Part shown: positions 1 to 6,369 of the stretch, one piece after another
How the letters are laid out: every line of letters starts with the position of its first letter
Numbering within the stretch: the stretch's first letter is position 1
Origin: Campylobacterales bacterium
GTDB taxonomy: Bacteria > Campylobacterota > Campylobacteria > Campylobacterales > Hydrogenimonadaceae
Direction of reading: 5' to 3'
Length of the DNA: 6,390 nt
Assembly (NCBI GenBank): GCA_027065635.1
Contig: JAMONQ010000169.1
Coordinates: 1-6,390, forward strand
Notes under the pieces: generated by a model
What the model was told of the DNA's origin: nothing
Databases searched by the model: none
The model's input: only the letters and a program-made list of their open reading frames with translations
Program-made: the position numbers and the translations under genes

Positions 1-1
1 T

Positions 2-1000
2 ATCTCTCCGGATGTTGCATCCAGTGATGCCATCGGTTCGGCGGGAGTGCGCTACGATCTTCTTCTTTTTAGCGGTTTTGCGCAGCTTAGATCCGTGGAG
101 ATAGCTGAAATTGCCGCGAATATGGCTAATCTGCAGATGGGTTTGGGAAGAGCGGAGCTCAAATACAATGTCCAGTCCATTTTCTACAAGATACTCTCGC
201 TCAAAGACGGTCTGAGATCGGCAAAACTGTATCGGAAGGCACTGCAACGTCTGTACGAAGATGTCAAGAAAGGGGTTGAAGCCGGAAGCAAAGCGAGAGT
301 GGACCTTTTGAAAGTGCAGGCCGACCTTCAGAATGCGGACTACTCCGTAGTGCAGACTGCAAATGCCATAGATACGCTAAAAGCGCGGCTTGCCGCCGTA
401 ATAGGTGTCGAGCGAATAGATAGAGTGGAGAAGGGCGGGCAGGATGAGTCGCACAATAGGGCCGATATAGCCGGAACGTTCAGATACAAAAAGGCTGAAG
501 CGGAGTTGCGAAAGAGTGCCAAGGGGGTGCAAAAGGCGCGATCGGCATATCTTCCCAAACTCTCCTTGAACGCCTACTACGGCGACAACTACGGCGGCGG
601 AGAGCAAGAAGAGCTCTGGCAGATCGGTGTTGCGTTGAGCTGGCCGATTTTCGATTTCGGTTTGAGGGAGTCGAAGCTCGAGGAGGCGAAGTTGGAAAAA
701 GAGATTGCCAGGCTGAAGCTGGAGAATGAAAAACTCATGCTCGCCTCCGAGGTCGTAGATGCAAAAAAGCGTATCGAAAGTGCCGAAGCCAAACTGGTCT
801 CGGTCGGAAAAGAGGTCGAGTTTTTGCGAAAGATCGAAGCGGCCGAGCGCATAAAGTATGAAAAAGGGGCGTCTGACATGTATGATCTGTTGTATGCTTT
901 GGCCAAAGTGCAAAAAGCCGAGAGTGCACTCGCTGAAGCCGCTTACGATCTAAGGCTTCAGCGTGCTTATCTTGATTATGTATTGGCGGGGGAAGAATGA
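2..1000 (+). CDS. TolC-family outer-membrane efflux channel, 5'-partial
   Basis: This is the outer-membrane factor of a tripartite efflux pump, a trimeric beta-barrel plus periplasmic alpha-barrel that gives the exported substrate its exit duct. The frame is open from base 2, so the gene begins upstream of the window. A GTG at 47 is not a credible start because coding similarity to the family continues through it. About 332 residues are visible; family members are usually 420-480, so the signal peptide and first helices are missing. The two internal repeats of the family are recognisable. The first has a barrel strand near L-F-S-G-F and a long helix ending V-D-L-L-K-V-Q-A-D-L. The second has Y-L-P-K-L-S-L, then W-P-I-F-D-F-G-L-R, then long charged helices ending in a Y-D-L-L-Y-A-L-A-K-V-Q stretch. 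The stop overlaps the adaptor's ATG by four bases (ATGA), supporting one operon. Family assignment is firm; substrate is unknown. Confidence 0.92.
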   Translation: MSPDVASSDAIGSAGVRYDLLLFSGFAQLRSVEIAEIAANMANLQMGLGRAELKYNVQSIFYKILSLKDGLRSAKLYRKALQRLYEDVKKGVEAGSKARVDLLKVQADLQNADYSVVQTANAIDTLKARLAAVIGVERIDRVEKGGQDESHNRADIAGTFRYKKAEAELRKSAKGVQKARSAYLPKLSLNAYYGDNYGGGEQEELWQIGVALSWPIFDFGLRESKLEEAKLEKEIARLKLENEKLMLASEVVDAKKRIESAEAKLVSVGKEVEFLRKIEAAERIKYEKGASDMYDLLYALAKVQKAESALAEAAYDLRLQRAYLDYVLAGEE

Positions 1001-2142
1001 AAAGAGCAGTTTTGATAGCGGTTGTATTGCTGATTGTCGTTGGAGCCGTTGTACTGGTGAAGAGTAAAAAAGCCGCATTGGAGGCGGAGTCTGTCCCGGC
1101 CGTAAAATCTATCGTGGTAAAAAGCGTGAAGCCGGAAAAAAGAGTTGTCGAGCAGAGCCGGCTATATATAGGCAGATACCGCTCTCTTGACCATCCCAAG
1201 ATAAGCTCCAAAATCAGCGGATATATAGAGAAGATAGAGGTTTGCGAGGCAGAGCCGGTAAAAAAGGGCGATCCGCTATTTCGCATAGATGACAAAGAGA
1301 TACGCGAATCCATAACGGCGCAGCTTGCTTCTGTGCATGCCGTAGAGATATCCATAAAGAGTCTGAAAAGTTCGCTGGAAGCTCTAAAAAGCGACTATCT
1401 TCATGCCAAAGATGTCTACGACAGAAATATGGCGCTCTTTGAAGCCGGTGCTTTGGCGAAGGAGAAGCTCGACTTTTCGCGTGTAGCCATGGAGCTTAAG
1501 CGTAACAAGTACGAGACGGCAGAATGGAGCATCAAGGCGAAGGAGAAAGAGCTCGAAGCGGCCAAAGCGCAGCTGGCTTCCAAACGAAATCTACTGCGCT
1601 ACGCTATTGTAAGAGCGCCTTTGGACGGAAGCGTAGGAAAGATATACCTGAGAGAGGGCGATCTTGCGGCTCCCGGTAAACCTGTGATGGATATTCTCGG
1701 TGAAAAGAAGGTGGTAGAGTTCAGTTTCGCACCCGATACAAAAAGCCTTCTCGAGCCTGGAGCCGAAGTGCGAATCGGCACGACAGAAGCGACGATTGAG
1801 AAGATTCTTCCGGTATCCGACAGAGGCTTGATGGTGGCAAGAGTGGCTCTTGAAAAGCCGCTTGACGCGGCTGAAAATCAAAACGTCGCGCTTCGTGTAA
1901 TACTCAAACGTAAAGAGGGGATTGCCGTTTCTACCGAAGCGCTGCTTTATAGAGGCGACAGTACCTATCTTTTCGAATATGTGGACGGGAAATTCTTGCC
2001 GAGGAAGGTAGAAGTGGAGGTCTCCGACGGCAGATTCGCCATAGTCTCTCCCGCGCCGAAAGCACCTGTAGCCGTAGGAAGCGACGACAAGTTGTCGAGA
2101 CTTTTTGTAGTCAAGAGTGTGAAGGCTGCCGAAGATGGATAA
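997..2142 (+). CDS. RND efflux periplasmic adaptor subunit (membrane fusion protein, HlyD/AcrA type)
   Basis: This is the adaptor that bridges the inner-membrane RND pump and the outer-membrane channel. The 381-residue length is normal for the family. Residues about 4-22 are one hydrophobic stretch after M-K-R, with no lipobox cysteine, so it is probably a signal anchor rather than a lipoprotein. Next come the first lipoyl half (about 66-100, including G-Y-I-E-K-I and V-K-K-G-D-P-L-F), an alpha-helical hairpin rich in Lys, Glu and Ala (about 101-203), the second lipoyl half with R-A-P-L-D-G-S-V-G at 206-214, and C-terminal beta-barrel and membrane-proximal domains. The hairpin tip shows Arg143 and Leu147 of the R-L-S docking motif but Ala154 instead of Ser. 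Cys83 lies in the lipoyl turn, an unusual place for a cysteine. The start is supported by a GGGGGAAG purine run just upstream and the 4-base overlap with the channel gene. The 3' end overlaps the permease start by 8 bases. Confidence 0.93.
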   Translation: MKRAVLIAVVLLIVVGAVVLVKSKKAALEAESVPAVKSIVVKSVKPEKRVVEQSRLYIGRYRSLDHPKISSKISGYIEKIEVCEAEPVKKGDPLFRIDDKEIRESITAQLASVHAVEISIKSLKSSLEALKSDYLHAKDVYDRNMALFEAGALAKEKLDFSRVAMELKRNKYETAEWSIKAKEKELEAAKAQLASKRNLLRYAIVRAPLDGSVGKIYLREGDLAAPGKPVMDILGEKKVVEFSFAPDTKSLLEPGAEVRIGTTEATIEKILPVSDRGLMVARVALEKPLDAAENQNVALRVILKRKEGIAVSTEALLYRGDSTYLFEYVDGKFLPRKVEVEVSDGRFAIVSPAPKAPVAVGSDDKLSRLFVVKSVKAAEDG

Positions 2143-5100
2143 GAGCTGGATAGAAAAGCTTCTGGCGCGCCCCTATTATATTATCTCTTTTTTGGGGCTT
2201 TTTCTCTTTTTCGGCTTTTACGGCTACAACTCCATCGACAGAAAGCTCTTTCCCGACTCCAACAGGCCGGAGATCGCGACCGTAATAGTATGGCCCGGAG
2301 CGGGTGCCAAGGATATAGCTTCAAATGTTGCGGTCACCGTCGAAAGGGAGCTGTATACGATAGACAAGATAAGAAGGGTCTACTCATCCACGATAGACGA
2401 GGTGAGTGTCATTCGGGCAGAATTCGAGTATGAAAAGGATGTGGACGCGGCCGCCAGCGACGTAGCCAATGCCATATCGAAAATACGCTCGTCCCTGCCG
2501 CCCGATATCAAAGAGCCGCAGATCCACAAGATCACTGCTGCCACAGCCCCGGTGGTGACCATAGGCGTTTCGTCGAAAAACGCCTCCATGAGCGATATCA
2601 GGGAGATCTGCGAAAACGAGATCAAAAATATTCTGCTCAAAACCGAGGGGGTGTCGAATGTCGATATCTTCGGAGGATACAAGAAAGAGATCCTGATCGA
2701 GGCCGACAAGGGTGCGCTGGATCGCTACGGTCTCGGAATGGACGCCCTGCTTGCGGCGCTAAGCAGAAACGACAGGGATTATGCGCTCGGATTTATGGAT
2801 ATTCCAAGGGGTCGTTATCTTCTGAAAACTCTTGGAAAACGGGAGCGACTCGAAGAGATAGGGGATATTCCGCTAACCGATAGCGTCAGGGTAAAAGATG
2901 TGGCGACGCTTCGATACGGCCATTATGACAATAGTGCGCTCTATTACGGCAACGGCAAGCCAGCAATCGCACTCGCGGTGCAGCGATCCATAGATGCTGA
3001 TGTCGTAAAGACTATCGAGAATGTCGAAAAAAGAGTCAAAAGCATTGAAGCCGAGTATCCCGATCTCCATTTTGAGATAACAGACACCCAAAAGGATACG
3101 ATAGTCCAGAGTATCTCCAATATGTTCGAGTCTCTAAGAGATGCGATCATCATGTCCACCATAGTGGCCTTTTTCTTTCTCGCCTCTTTCAGGCAGGTTC
3201 TCGTGGTGCTCTTTACCATTCCTCTGGTATACGCCTCCACTGTGGCGATGATGTATCTTTTCGATATAGAGTTCAGTGTCGTAACGCTTACCGCGATAAT
3301 TCTGGCTCTTGGGCTGCTGCTCGATGATGCCGTGGTGGTGATGGAGAATATCGAGCGCCACTACAAGGAGTTGAAAAAGCCGATTCGTCAGGCGGTCATG
3401 GAGGGTACCAAGGAGATTATGTTCGCCGATTTGAGCGGAACCATTACAACGATGGCGGCTCTGTTTCCCATTATGTTCGTCGGTGACTACCCGCAGACGA
3501 TCTTTCAGCCGCTCGTTTCGACACTTCTGATCGCCCTGGCGGCATCCTATATCATATCCATCACCACCGTACCGCTTCTGAGCCTGAAGTTTCTGGCGAT
3601 CGACTCTCCATGGATTCTAAAAGCCGAAAGAGCCTTCTCCAGGATCACGGACAGTTTCAACGACGGCGCCAGAAAGATGTTTGCGTCCATGGCGGAGCGG
3701 GCCATGGACAGCAAAAAGATGACTGTTCTTTACTTTGCGACGCTTATAGCGCTGTTTGTAGTGAGCGCGAGAGTTGTGATGCCTATCGTCGGGCAGGAGC
3801 TTATGCCGCCCATGGATACGGGGATCGTCAAGATAGATGTGACGATCGATCCGAATCTTCCGATAGAGCGTAGTGAAGAGGTTCTAAAGAGGATAGACAA
3901 GGCGATTTACGACAGTGGAGAGGTAATCAGAGTCTCATCAGCCGTAGGAAGTGAAGCCGGAGTGCTCAGTATCGGTACGGGTGGAGGAATCGACTCTATC
4001 GCCGTAACGGCAGCGTATGTAAACCGTTTCGAGCGAAAAGAGAGCATTTGGGATATTGAAAGGCGTATAAGGCAGCGGTTGCTCGAAATTCCGGATATCA
4101 AATACTTTACCGTTTTTGACTATGGGGCTACTGCACTCTCGAGTATACGCGGCAATGTGGATGTGATGCTGAGTTCGGACAGTTTCGTCAAACTCCAGAA
4201 CGCTTCGGAAACCATCTACGATGTACTCGAAAATACAAAAGGTCTTGTCAATGTGGCCAAGAGCTGGGATCTGGACAAGATAGTATACAGGCTCGTGATA
4301 GATGAAGCGAAAGCGAGGCTGTACGGACTCGACTCCCAGGCTATCTCCAGCCAGCTCGCGCTTCATCTGAAAGGATCGCCGGCCGCATTGAAGCCTGTAG
4401 AGAATGCAAACGATATAGTGATCCGGGTGCTGGGAGCCGATCGGGAGGAGTTTTTGCACCGGCTCGAGACGATGTCGGTAGACTCTCCCCGCGGAAAAGT
4501 GCCGTTGATGGCTTTTGCCTCCCTGAATCGCTCCGTAGAGCCGAGCCTGATCACAAGAGAGGGGCTGCAGTATACTGTGGATGTATACGGGTTCAGGCAG
4601 AAGGCGGCCATATCGCACATAATGCAGAGCTTCGACGAGGCTTACGAGGGAGCTACTCTTCCAAGCGGAGTCGAGATGGCTCAGACCGGCGATATAGCGC
4701 AGTTTGAGGATTCGGCGAAACGGATGATAAAAGCTGTACTGTTTGGTATCGGACTTATCTTCTTTACTCTTGTTCCGCTTTTTGGATCCGTAAGAGCGCC
4801 GCTGCTTATCATCTTTTCCATTCCGCTCACTCTGGTGGGAGCGAGCTGGATTTTGCTGCTAATGGATTATCACACCTCGATGCCTGCCATGATGGGATTC
4901 ATACTGCTTAGCGGTATCATAGTGAACAATGCGATACTTTTGATCGAGTTCGCTCTTTTGGGTATGAAAAAGGGGCTGGATGCCAGGGCGGCCATGCTCG
5001 AAAGTATCAAAATCAGAACCAGGCCGGTTTTGATGACAGCGTTTGCCACTACCGCCGGAATGCTTCCGGTCGCACTTGGGTGGGCGGTCGGACTGGAGCG

Positions 5101-5215
5101 GCTCGCACCGCTTGGAGCGGTGGCTATCGGCGGATTGATGGTAGGTACATTCTTGACGCTGGTTTTTATCCCGATACTCTTTGTATGGATTTACCGCAAA
5201 AAGGGTATCGCCTAA
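2135..5215 (+). CDS. RND efflux transporter permease subunit (AcrB/HAE1-like, COG0841)
   Basis: This is the inner-membrane pump, expected to be a trimer exchanging protons for substrate and passing substrate to the adaptor and channel encoded just upstream. At 1026 residues it is close to AcrB (1049) and looks full length. The order is TM1 at about 14-32, a first periplasmic porter/docking loop, TM2-TM6 (TM2 about 337-352, TM3 about 355-376, TM4 from about 381), TM7 at about 530-547, a second large periplasmic loop, and TM8-TM12 from about 865 to 1020. The TM4 proton-relay pair is present as Asp397-Asp398 in L-L-L-D-D-A-V-V-V-M-E-N-I-E-R. Arg961 and Thr968 match AcrB Arg971 and Thr978. The position of AcrB Lys940 is Asn931 (I-V-N-N-A-I-L-L-I-E-F). 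Charged ends such as I-Y-R-K-K-G close the protein. It overlaps the adaptor gene by 8 bases, with a modest AAGG about 9 bases before the ATG. Drug versus metal versus lipid substrate cannot be decided; the D-D and E-N-I-E-R signature favours HAE1 over the heavy-metal branch. Confidence 0.95.
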   Translation: MDKSWIEKLLARPYYIISFLGLFLFFGFYGYNSIDRKLFPDSNRPEIATVIVWPGAGAKDIASNVAVTVERELYTIDKIRRVYSSTIDEVSVIRAEFEYEKDVDAAASDVANAISKIRSSLPPDIKEPQIHKITAATAPVVTIGVSSKNASMSDIREICENEIKNILLKTEGVSNVDIFGGYKKEILIEADKGALDRYGLGMDALLAALSRNDRDYALGFMDIPRGRYLLKTLGKRERLEEIGDIPLTDSVRVKDVATLRYGHYDNSALYYGNGKPAIALAVQRSIDADVVKTIENVEKRVKSIEAEYPDLHFEITDTQKDTIVQSISNMFESLRDAIIMSTIVAFFFLASFRQVLVVLFTIPLVYASTVAMMYLFDIEFSVVTLTAIILALGLLLDDAVVVMENIERHYKELKKPIRQAVMEGTKEIMFADLSGTITTMAALFPIMFVGDYPQTIFQPLVSTLLIALAASYIISITTVPLLSLKFLAIDSPWILKAERAFSRITDSFNDGARKMFASMAERAMDSKKMTVLYFATLIALFVVSARVVMPIVGQELMPPMDTGIVKIDVTIDPNLPIERSEEVLKRIDKAIYDSGEVIRVSSAVGSEAGVLSIGTGGGIDSIAVTAAYVNRFERKESIWDIERRIRQRLLEIPDIKYFTVFDYGATALSSIRGNVDVMLSSDSFVKLQNASETIYDVLENTKGLVNVAKSWDLDKIVYRLVIDEAKARLYGLDSQAISSQLALHLKGSPAALKPVENANDIVIRVLGADREEFLHRLETMSVDSPRGKVPLMAFASLNRSVEPSLITREGLQYTVDVYGFRQKAAISHIMQSFDEAYEGATLPSGVEMAQTGDIAQFEDSAKRMIKAVLFGIGLIFFTLVPLFGSVRAPLLIIFSIPLTLVGASWILLLMDYHTSMPAMMGFILLSGIIVNNAILLIEFALLGMKKGLDARAAMLESIKIRTRPVLMTAFATTAGMLPVALGWAVGLERLAPLGAVAIGGLMVGTFLTLVFIPILFVWIYRKKGIA

Positions 5216-5227
5216 ACGCAATTTTCA

Positions 5228-5248
5228 AGATACTACTGGATAGTATCT
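5228..5248 (+). terminator. Short hairpin after the efflux operon, possible weak terminator
   Basis: The arms AGATACTA and TAGTATCT form a perfect 8-bp stem with a 5-base loop (CTGGA), starting 12 bases after the RND stop codon. Five bases past the stem is a T5 run (5254-5258). Position and shape fit an intrinsic terminator for the efflux operon. The stem is AT-rich and the T run is displaced and followed by G, so termination would be weak. The T5 run also forms part of the left arm of the larger inverted repeat that follows. Confidence 0.35.
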
Positions 5249-5249
5249 A

Positions 5250-5303
5250 CACGTTTTTGCCGCACTTTGCGCCAACCCTGAAAAGATGGGCGGCAAAAAC
5301 GTG
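5250..5303. repeat. Perfect 14-bp inverted repeat around a 26-base loop
   Basis: The left arm CACGTTTTTGCCGC (5250-5263) and right arm GCGGCAAAAACGTG (5290-5303) are exact reverse complements separated by 26 bases. A transcript from either strand would fold into a strong stem. It is not a textbook terminator: the T run is in the 5' arm and the A run in the 3' arm on both strands, and no T tract follows directly. Possible roles are an RNA processing or stability hairpin protecting the 3' end of the efflux mRNA, one copy of a dispersed REP-like element, or a protein-binding dyad. The symmetry is directly visible; its function is not. Confidence 0.7.
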
Positions 5304-5407
5304 AAAATAGTGTATCGAAATGTACCATACCTTTTTTTTCAGTGTTCCCAAGCGAAACATATCTTCCTTCCATAACCGCTTCTTTCAGCGATACAATTTT
5401 TATTTAA

Positions 5408-5424
5408 AGTTTATTTGATAAACT
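5408..5424. promoter_or_regulatory. 17-base palindrome, candidate operator upstream of nuoA
   Basis: AGTTTAT-TTG-ATAAACT has perfect 7-base arms around a 3-base centre. It begins 81 bases before the nuoA ATG and contains the TTGATA that is the best -35 candidate. A dyad of this size overlapping a promoter is typical of a binding site for a dimeric regulator, here most likely acting on the nuo operon. It does not match an FNR/CRP half-site pair (TTGAT-N4-ATCAA) and I cannot assign it to a known regulator. AT-rich DNA can also generate such symmetry by chance. Confidence 0.4.
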
Positions 5425-5445
5425 ACCCTAACATTGGTTTATAGA
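5415..5445 (+). promoter_or_regulatory. Possible promoter of the nuo operon
   Basis: TTGATA (5415-5420) followed after 17 bases by TTTATA (5438-5443) resembles a sigma-70 promoter; TATAGA (5440-5445) is an alternative -10 with a 19-base spacer. It lies in the AT-rich stretch upstream of nuoA and would give a leader of about 40 bases. Campylobacterota promoters often lack a clear -35, so the -10 is the more meaningful part. This is inferred from motif and position only. Confidence 0.35.
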
Positions 5446-5454
5446 CACTAATCG

Positions 5455-5470
5455 AAGTCCGAACGGACTT
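5455..5470 (+). promoter_or_regulatory. Palindrome in the nuoA leader (AAGTCCGAACGGACTT)
   Basis: AAGTCCG and CGGACTT are exact reverse complements separated by only AA, so as RNA it would fold as about six base pairs with a four-base loop. It ends four bases before the AAAAGGGG ribosome binding site. It could be an operator just downstream of the transcription start, or a leader hairpin influencing translation or stability of the nuo mRNA. The symmetry is certain; the role is inferred. Confidence 0.4.
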
Positions 5471-5474
5471 TAAT

Positions 5475-5482
5475 AAAAGGGG
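5475..5482 (+). promoter_or_regulatory. Ribosome binding site of nuoA
   Basis: A purine run, AAAAGGGG, ends six bases before the ATG at 5489. That spacing supports this ATG over the TTG at 5486 (three bases away) and the in-frame ATG at 5498. Confidence 0.65.
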
Positions 5483-5488
5483 TTTTTG

Positions 5489-5878
5489 ATGACACATATG
5501 GTCGTGGATCATCCATATTTCGGCGCCTTTATGCTGCTGGTGATCACCTTTGTCGCCTTCGGCGCGACTCTGTTCGCCTCGAGGTTCGTCAGTCGCAAGC
5601 TGGCTCGGCTCGATACCGAAAAGCTCAAGCTCACCATCTATGAGTGCGGGCCGGAGGTTACAAAGCAGCCCAATACCATCTCTACACAGTTTTATCTATT
5701 TGCGCTGCTGTTCATTCTCTTCGATGTCGAAATCATCTTCATGTTTCCGTGGGCGATAGACTTCAAAGTGCTCGGATGGTTTGGCTTTGTCGAGATGATA
5801 CTCTTTATTTTGCTGCTTACAATCGGATTTATATATGCTTGGAAGAAAGGAGCGCTTGAATGGCACAGCATCAAGTAA
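5489..5878 (+). CDS. nuoA: NADH-quinone oxidoreductase subunit A (complex I, NuoA/ND3)
   Basis: NuoA is a small membrane subunit of respiratory complex I, located at the junction between the peripheral arm and the membrane arm near the quinone site. The 129-residue protein has three hydrophobic helices (about 11-31, 64-84 and 96-117). The TM1-TM2 loop carries the family signature Y-E-C-G-P-E with Cys53. TM2 has F-Y-L-F-A-L-L-F-I-L-F-D-V-E, whose Asp79 and Glu81 are the acidic pair conserved in bacterial NuoA. The ATG at 5489 is preferred because AAAAGGGG lies six bases upstream; an in-frame TTG three bases earlier is less likely. It is the first gene of a nuo operon, 273 bases after the efflux genes, and its 3' end overlaps nuoB by 19 bases, suggesting translational coupling. 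Length and motifs indicate an intact gene. Confidence 0.96.
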   Translation: MTHMVVDHPYFGAFMLLVITFVAFGATLFASRFVSRKLARLDTEKLKLTIYECGPEVTKQPNTISTQFYLFALLFILFDVEIIFMFPWAIDFKVLGWFGFVEMILFILLLTIGFIYAWKKGALEWHSIK

Positions 5879-6369
5879 ACTATACACAAAGCGGCGGTCT
5901 GCCCGTCGCTCTCACCACAGTAGACAAAATTTTGAACTGGGGACGGAGCAACTCCCTTTGGGCACTGACCTACGGTCTTGCCTGCTGTGCGATCGAGATG
6001 ATGGCTTCGGGTGCCAGCCGCTACGACTTCGACCGTTTCGGAACGATATTCCGTGCCTCGCCGAGGCAGGCGGACGTGATGATCGTAGCAGGAACGTTGA
6101 CGAAAAAGCATGCGGAGTTTATCAGGCGTCTGTATGACCAGATGACGGAGCCCAAATGGGTCATATCGATGGGAAGCTGCGCCAATACCGGAGGTATGTT
6201 CAACACTTACGCCACCGTTCAGGGCGTAGACAGGGTCATACCGGTGGATCTTTATCTGCCCGGCTGTGCGCCGAGGCCTGAAACACTCCAGTATGCCGTC
6301 ATGCTTCTTCAGCAGAAGATTCGAAGAGAGTCTGCCGACAAATCACAAAAACCGAAAAGGCTGGTATGA
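5860..6369 (+). CDS. nuoB: NADH-quinone oxidoreductase subunit B (complex I, N2 cluster subunit)
   Basis: NuoB is a peripheral-arm subunit of complex I that holds the terminal [4Fe-4S] cluster N2, which passes electrons to quinone. The 169-residue protein is of normal length. All four cluster ligands are visible: the tandem Cys42-Cys43 in G-L-A-C-C-A-I-E-M-M, Cys107 in M-G-S-C-A-N-T-G-G-M-F, and Cys136 in L-P-G-C-A-P-R-P-E. The family-typical R-A-S-P-R-Q-A-D-V-M-I-V-A-G-T-L-T segment follows the first motif. The start is well supported by AGGAG (5848-5852), seven bases before the ATG. It overlaps nuoA by 19 bases, and nuoC appears to begin within its stop codon. The C-terminal tail is Lys/Arg-rich and probably variable. 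I see no sign of damage. Confidence 0.98.
   Translation: MAQHQVNYTQSGGLPVALTTVDKILNWGRSNSLWALTYGLACCAIEMMASGASRYDFDRFGTIFRASPRQADVMIVAGTLTKKHAEFIRRLYDQMTEPKWVISMGSCANTGGMFNTYATVQGVDRVIPVDLYLPGCAPRPETLQYAVMLLQQKIRRESADKSQKPKRLV

Larger units (their letters stand above)
5216..5488. other. Intergenic region between efflux operon and nuo operon
   Basis: These 273 bases separate two co-directional operons. Besides the hairpins, dyads and promoter listed separately, it contains a T8 run (5332-5339). A very weak 4-bp GTAT/ATAC pairing (5312-5315 with 5327-5330) precedes that run and could serve as a second, poor termination site. The second half (about 5395-5450) is strikingly AT-rich, as expected of promoter DNA. 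No convincing gene lies here on either strand. Confidence 0.7.

Noticed and set aside
47..49. GTG as start of the channel gene
   Set aside because: The same frame is open to the window edge and the protein would lack its signal peptide; the gene is simply cut by the window.
377..913. 178-codon minus-strand open frame in the channel gene
   Set aside because: It is antisense to conserved TolC-family coding sequence, with no domain and no plausible ribosome binding site context.
735..1355. 206-codon minus-strand open frame across the channel/adaptor junction
   Set aside because: It is antisense to two firmly identified genes and has a low-complexity Ser/Thr/Arg-rich translation with no family resemblance.
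3938..4618. 226-codon minus-strand open frame inside the RND gene
   Set aside because: It lies wholly within a strongly supported permease gene, has no recognisable domain, and its composition (many Arg, His, Tyr, Gln) is typical of an antisense shadow.
5250..5303. The inverted repeat as termini of an insertion sequence
   Set aside because: Only 26 bases lie between the arms, there is no transposase, and no target-site duplication is visible (flanks do not match).
5080..5304. 74-codon plus-strand open frame running from the RND 3' end into the intergenic repeat
   Set aside because: It is an alternate frame of the RND C-terminus extended by chance to a TGA just past the repeat; no domain.
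5286..5375. 29-codon plus-strand small open frame in the intergenic gap (M-G-G-K-N-V-K-I...)
   Set aside because: It starts in the loop of the inverted repeat, has no good ribosome binding site and runs through the T8 tract; its length is expected by chance.
5486..5488. TTG as start of nuoA
   Set aside because: It is immediately followed by an ATG with better spacing from AAAAGGGG.
5692..6111. 139-codon minus-strand open frame over nuoA/nuoB
   Set aside because: It is opposite two highly conserved complex I genes; the translation resembles no known protein.
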